Shown piece by piece: positions 34,632 through 36,730 of a stretch of 36,730 nucleotides of DNA (its first letter is position 1; every line of letters begins with the position of its first letter). The notes under the pieces were generated by a model. It had not been told where the DNA came from. It searched no databases and was given only the letters and a program-made list of their open reading frames with translations. The position numbers were made by a program, and so were the translations under genes. This stretch comes from Myxococcales bacterium (GTDB lineage: Bacteria > Myxococcota_A > Polyangia > Polyangiales > Polyangiaceae), in the NCBI GenBank assembly GCA_005777185.1, contig SXNL01000178.1:1-36730 (forward strand). The letters run 5' to 3'.

Positions 34632-36055
34632 GCCGCGTCCCCGGTCCTCGCTCGCCCGCGATCGTGCAGACGCTGCTCTACCTCGCCAGGCCGGAGGGGT
34701 ACCTCGCCGACTGCCACCGCCGTCACGGCGACGTCTTCAAGCTCACCACGGTCGTGTTCGGTCCCGAGGTGTGCGTGGTCCGCCCCGAGGAGATCAAGCG
34801 CGTCTTCACGGGCGACCCGGACGACCTCCGCGCCGGCGAGGCCAACGTCGCGCTCGGTCCGCTCGTCGGCTCGCGCAGCGTGCTTCTCCTCGACGGCGCC
34901 GAGCACCTCCGGCAGCGGCGCCTCCTCACCCCGCCCTTCCACGGCGAGCGCATGACCGCGTACGGCCGCGTGATGCGCGAGATCACGGAGCGCGCGATCG
35001 ACGGCTGGCTCCGGGCCGCGCCAGGTCGCGAGGGGGCCGGGAGGCCGCCTCGGGCTCCCCGCGGGGCGAGGCGCATCGTCCTCCACGCCGAGATGCAGAA
35101 GATCACCCTGGAGGTCATCCTGCGCGCCGTGTTCGGCGTCGAGGAGGGCGAGCGCCTCGACGAGCTGCGCGCCGCGATGCTCGGGCTCCTCGAGCAAGTC
35201 GCGAAGCCCTTCAGCATGTTCGCCTCCCTGCCGGCGTTTCAGCACGATCTCCTCGGGCTGTCGCCCTGGGCGCGCTTCGACGCCGCCCGAAGGTGCGTCG
35301 ACGCCGTGATCTACGACGAGATCGCGCGCCGGCGCAGGGAAGGCGCCCGCCGCGAGGACGTGATGTCGCTGCTCCTCGACGCGCGCGACGAGGATGGCCA
35401 ACCCATGACGGATGCGGAGCTGCGCGACGAGCTCATGACGCTCCTCGCCGCGGGCCACGAGACCACGGCGACGGAGCTGTCGTGGACCTTCGACGTGATC
35501 CTCCGCAACCCACGCGTCCTCCACCGGCTACGGGCCGAGATCGACGGCGCCGTCGATCGCGACCGCCTGCCGTACGTCGACGCCACGATCAAGGAGGCCC
35601 TGCGCCTCCATCCGGTCGTCCCCGCCGTCGCGCGCCGCCTGAAGAGGGACACGGTCGTCGCCGGCCACCGCGTCGAGGCGGGGACGCTCCTCGTCCCGGC
35701 GGTGTGGCTCACCCACCGCCAGCCCGACCTCTACCCCGATCCGGACGAGTTCCGCCCCGAGCGCTTCCTCGGCAAGAAGCCCGATCCCTACGCATTCCTC
35801 CCCTTCGGCGGCGGGATCCGCCGCTGCATCGGGATGGCCTTCGCGCTCTTCGAGATGCGCGTCGTGCTCTCGGCGATCCTCGCCAGGGTCGAGCTCGAGC
35901 CCGAGGACCGGCGACCCGCGCGCACGGTTCTCCGTGGCTTCACCCACGCGCCGCGCGGTGGGGTGCCGGTCTTCGTACGCGAGCGCGAGGTGTCGAGGGC
36001 GGCGGTCCGTCCGGCGGCGTCAGCGGCGGCGGCGACCCAGGTGCCCGGGGTCTGA
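34628..36055 (+). CDS. Cytochrome P450
   Basis: The 475-residue protein has all P450 landmarks: I-helix AGHET (275-279) for oxygen activation, ExxR (Glu323-Arg326), FRPERF, and the haem loop FGGGIRRCIG with Cys400 as the iron ligand. There is no N-terminal membrane anchor, so it is a soluble bacterial-type enzyme; the general look (PGPRSP start, RPEGYLADCHRRHGDVFKL) recalls CYP110-like fatty-acid or terpene hydroxylases, but that is only an impression. An Arg/Pro-rich insert sits at about 132-150 and an Ala-rich tail at the end. No ferredoxin or reductase is coded here, so redox partners must come from elsewhere. ATG 34628 overlaps the previous stop (ATGA) and is preceded by a strong -10-like box. 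Confidence 0.96.
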   Translation: MSRVPGPRSPAIVQTLLYLARPEGYLADCHRRHGDVFKLTTVVFGPEVCVVRPEEIKRVFTGDPDDLRAGEANVALGPLVGSRSVLLLDGAEHLRQRRLLTPPFHGERMTAYGRVMREITERAIDGWLRAAPGREGAGRPPRAPRGARRIVLHAEMQKITLEVILRAVFGVEEGERLDELRAAMLGLLEQVAKPFSMFASLPAFQHDLLGLSPWARFDAARRCVDAVIYDEIARRRREGARREDVMSLLLDARDEDGQPMTDAELRDELMTLLAAGHETTATELSWTFDVILRNPRVLHRLRAEIDGAVDRDRLPYVDATIKEALRLHPVVPAVARRLKRDTVVAGHRVEAGTLLVPAVWLTHRQPDLYPDPDEFRPERFLGKKPDPYAFLPFGGGIRRCIGMAFALFEMRVVLSAILARVELEPEDRRPARTVLRGFTHAPRGGVPVFVREREVSRAAVRPAASAAAATQVPGV

Positions 36056-36130
36056 CGCCTCCATCACGCGCCGGAGAAATCTTGTGGCGGACCTTTCATG
36101 GTCCTGCGAATCTCGCGTCAGGAGGACACG

Positions 36131-36727
36131 ATGAGCGATGTCTCGGAGGCAGTCGGCGAGGCCGTGGAGCGAGCCGAGGAGGCGAAGTCGAAGCTCAACA
36201 CGGCCGTCGCGCTCGTGGTCGCCGTCGCCGCCACCTTCATGGCCCTGTGCAACGTCAAGGACGGAAACATCGTCCAGGGCATGGCGCAGACCCAGGCCAA
36301 GGCGGTGGACCAGTGGGCGTACTACCAGGCGAAGAGCACGAAGCAGGTGGTCGCCGAGTCCATGATCGAGACCCTCGGCGCGCAACGCGACCTCGCGCCC
36401 GCCGAGGCGAGGCCCGCGATCGACGCGAGGATACAGACGTACCGGGAGCGGACGGCCCGCTACGAGAAGGAGAAGGAGGACATCAAGCGCGGCGCGGAGG
36501 GCCTGGAGCAGGAGTACGACCGCATGAACGTCCGCGACGACCAGTTCGACATGGCGGAGGCGACGATCTCGATATCCATCGCGCTCCTCGGCGTGACGGC
36601 GCTCACGCAGAAGAGGTGGCTATTCGTCGTCGCCTCGGTCTTCGCGCTGTTCGGGACGGCCCTCGGCGTCGCCGGGTTCGCCGGCCTGTCGTTCCATCCA
36701 GACTGGCTGGCGAAGCTCCTGACCTGA
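36131..36727 (+). CDS. DUF4337 family membrane protein
   Basis: The 198-residue protein fits DUF4337: a short acidic helix, one membrane helix (about 25-42: AVALVVAVAATFMALCNVKD), then NIVQGMAQTQAKAVDQWAYY, a long charged helical stretch (ARYEKEKEDIKRGAEGLEQE) likely to form a coiled coil, and two membrane helices at the C terminus. The function of the family is unknown. GGAGG 5 nt before ATG 36131 decides the start over the in-frame ATG at 36098. It follows the P450 by 75 bases and looks independently transcribed. The gene is complete, ending 3 bases before the window edge. Confidence 0.85.
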   Translation: MSDVSEAVGEAVERAEEAKSKLNTAVALVVAVAATFMALCNVKDGNIVQGMAQTQAKAVDQWAYYQAKSTKQVVAESMIETLGAQRDLAPAEARPAIDARIQTYRERTARYEKEKEDIKRGAEGLEQEYDRMNVRDDQFDMAEATISISIALLGVTALTQKRWLFVVASVFALFGTALGVAGFAGLSFHPDWLAKLLT

Positions 36728-36730
36728 CCG

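Overview
This 36.7 kb window is very GC-rich and almost fully coding. Its gene content points to a myxobacterium (Myxococcota), most likely of the Polyangiales/Sorangiineae side. The clues are three Hanks-type Ser/Thr kinases, two of them with outer-membrane-type partner genes, an FHA-fused sigma-54 activator, an FHA-GGDEF protein, many lipoproteins with Asp-Ala-Gly linkers, and an RCC1-repeat lipoprotein. A beta-propeller protein ending in a Cys-Gly/TM/RRRR tail of the MYXO-CTERM kind adds to this. I see no tRNA, rRNA, CRISPR array, IS element or phage gene. No gap between genes exceeds about 285 bases. The lineage is an inference from gene content; no marker gene was tested.

Layout. 1-117: 3' end of an unidentified plus-strand gene. 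163-6532 (minus): subtilisin-like lipoprotein protease, then kinase 1 overlapping by 4 nt a PEGA-like/beta-barrel protein, then a Cys-rich lipoprotein. 6814-10948 (plus): small lipoprotein with a possibly hairpin-masked RBS, DUF2024 protein, FHA/sigma-54 activator overlapping an RCC1 lipoprotein. 10959-12299 (minus): BNR-type propeller. 12338-18240 (plus): possible 36-aa leader ORF, divergent LpxK, FHA-GGDEF, LuxE-like and LuxC-like fatty-acid reductase pair, CotH-kinase lipoprotein; then a GntR regulator (18372). 19189-23730 (minus): kinase 3, outer-membrane protein, kinase 2. 23862: site-2-type protease. 24539-26731 (minus): molybdopterin oxidoreductase. 26901-29191: scpA-scpB. 29259: di-haem cytochrome c lipoprotein. 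30765-31226 (minus): small membrane protein. 31408-36055: CBS protein, lipoprotein, ChaN/TIKI-like lipoprotein, cytochrome P450. 36131: DUF4337 membrane protein.

How genes may work together. Kinase 1 and kinases 2/3 sit in tight operons with envelope proteins, suggesting envelope signalling units. LuxE and LuxC (TGATG overlap) form an acyl-protein synthetase/acyl reductase module without luciferase genes; it lies just downstream of a degenerate LpxK, so envelope lipid chemistry is a reasonable guess. ScpA/ScpB are the housekeeping SMC partners. The ChaN/TIKI-like lipoprotein and P450 share an ATGA overlap.

The most interesting observations are the LpxK with altered catalytic motifs preceded by a coupled 36-aa ORF, the orphan LuxEC pair, recurrent -10-like elements 6-7 nt before start codons (possible leaderless mRNAs), an SD-sequestering hairpin ahead of a TTG start, and a C10 tract in kinase 1 that could switch it between membrane-anchored and soluble forms. 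All come from reading the sequence by eye; no database search was run.
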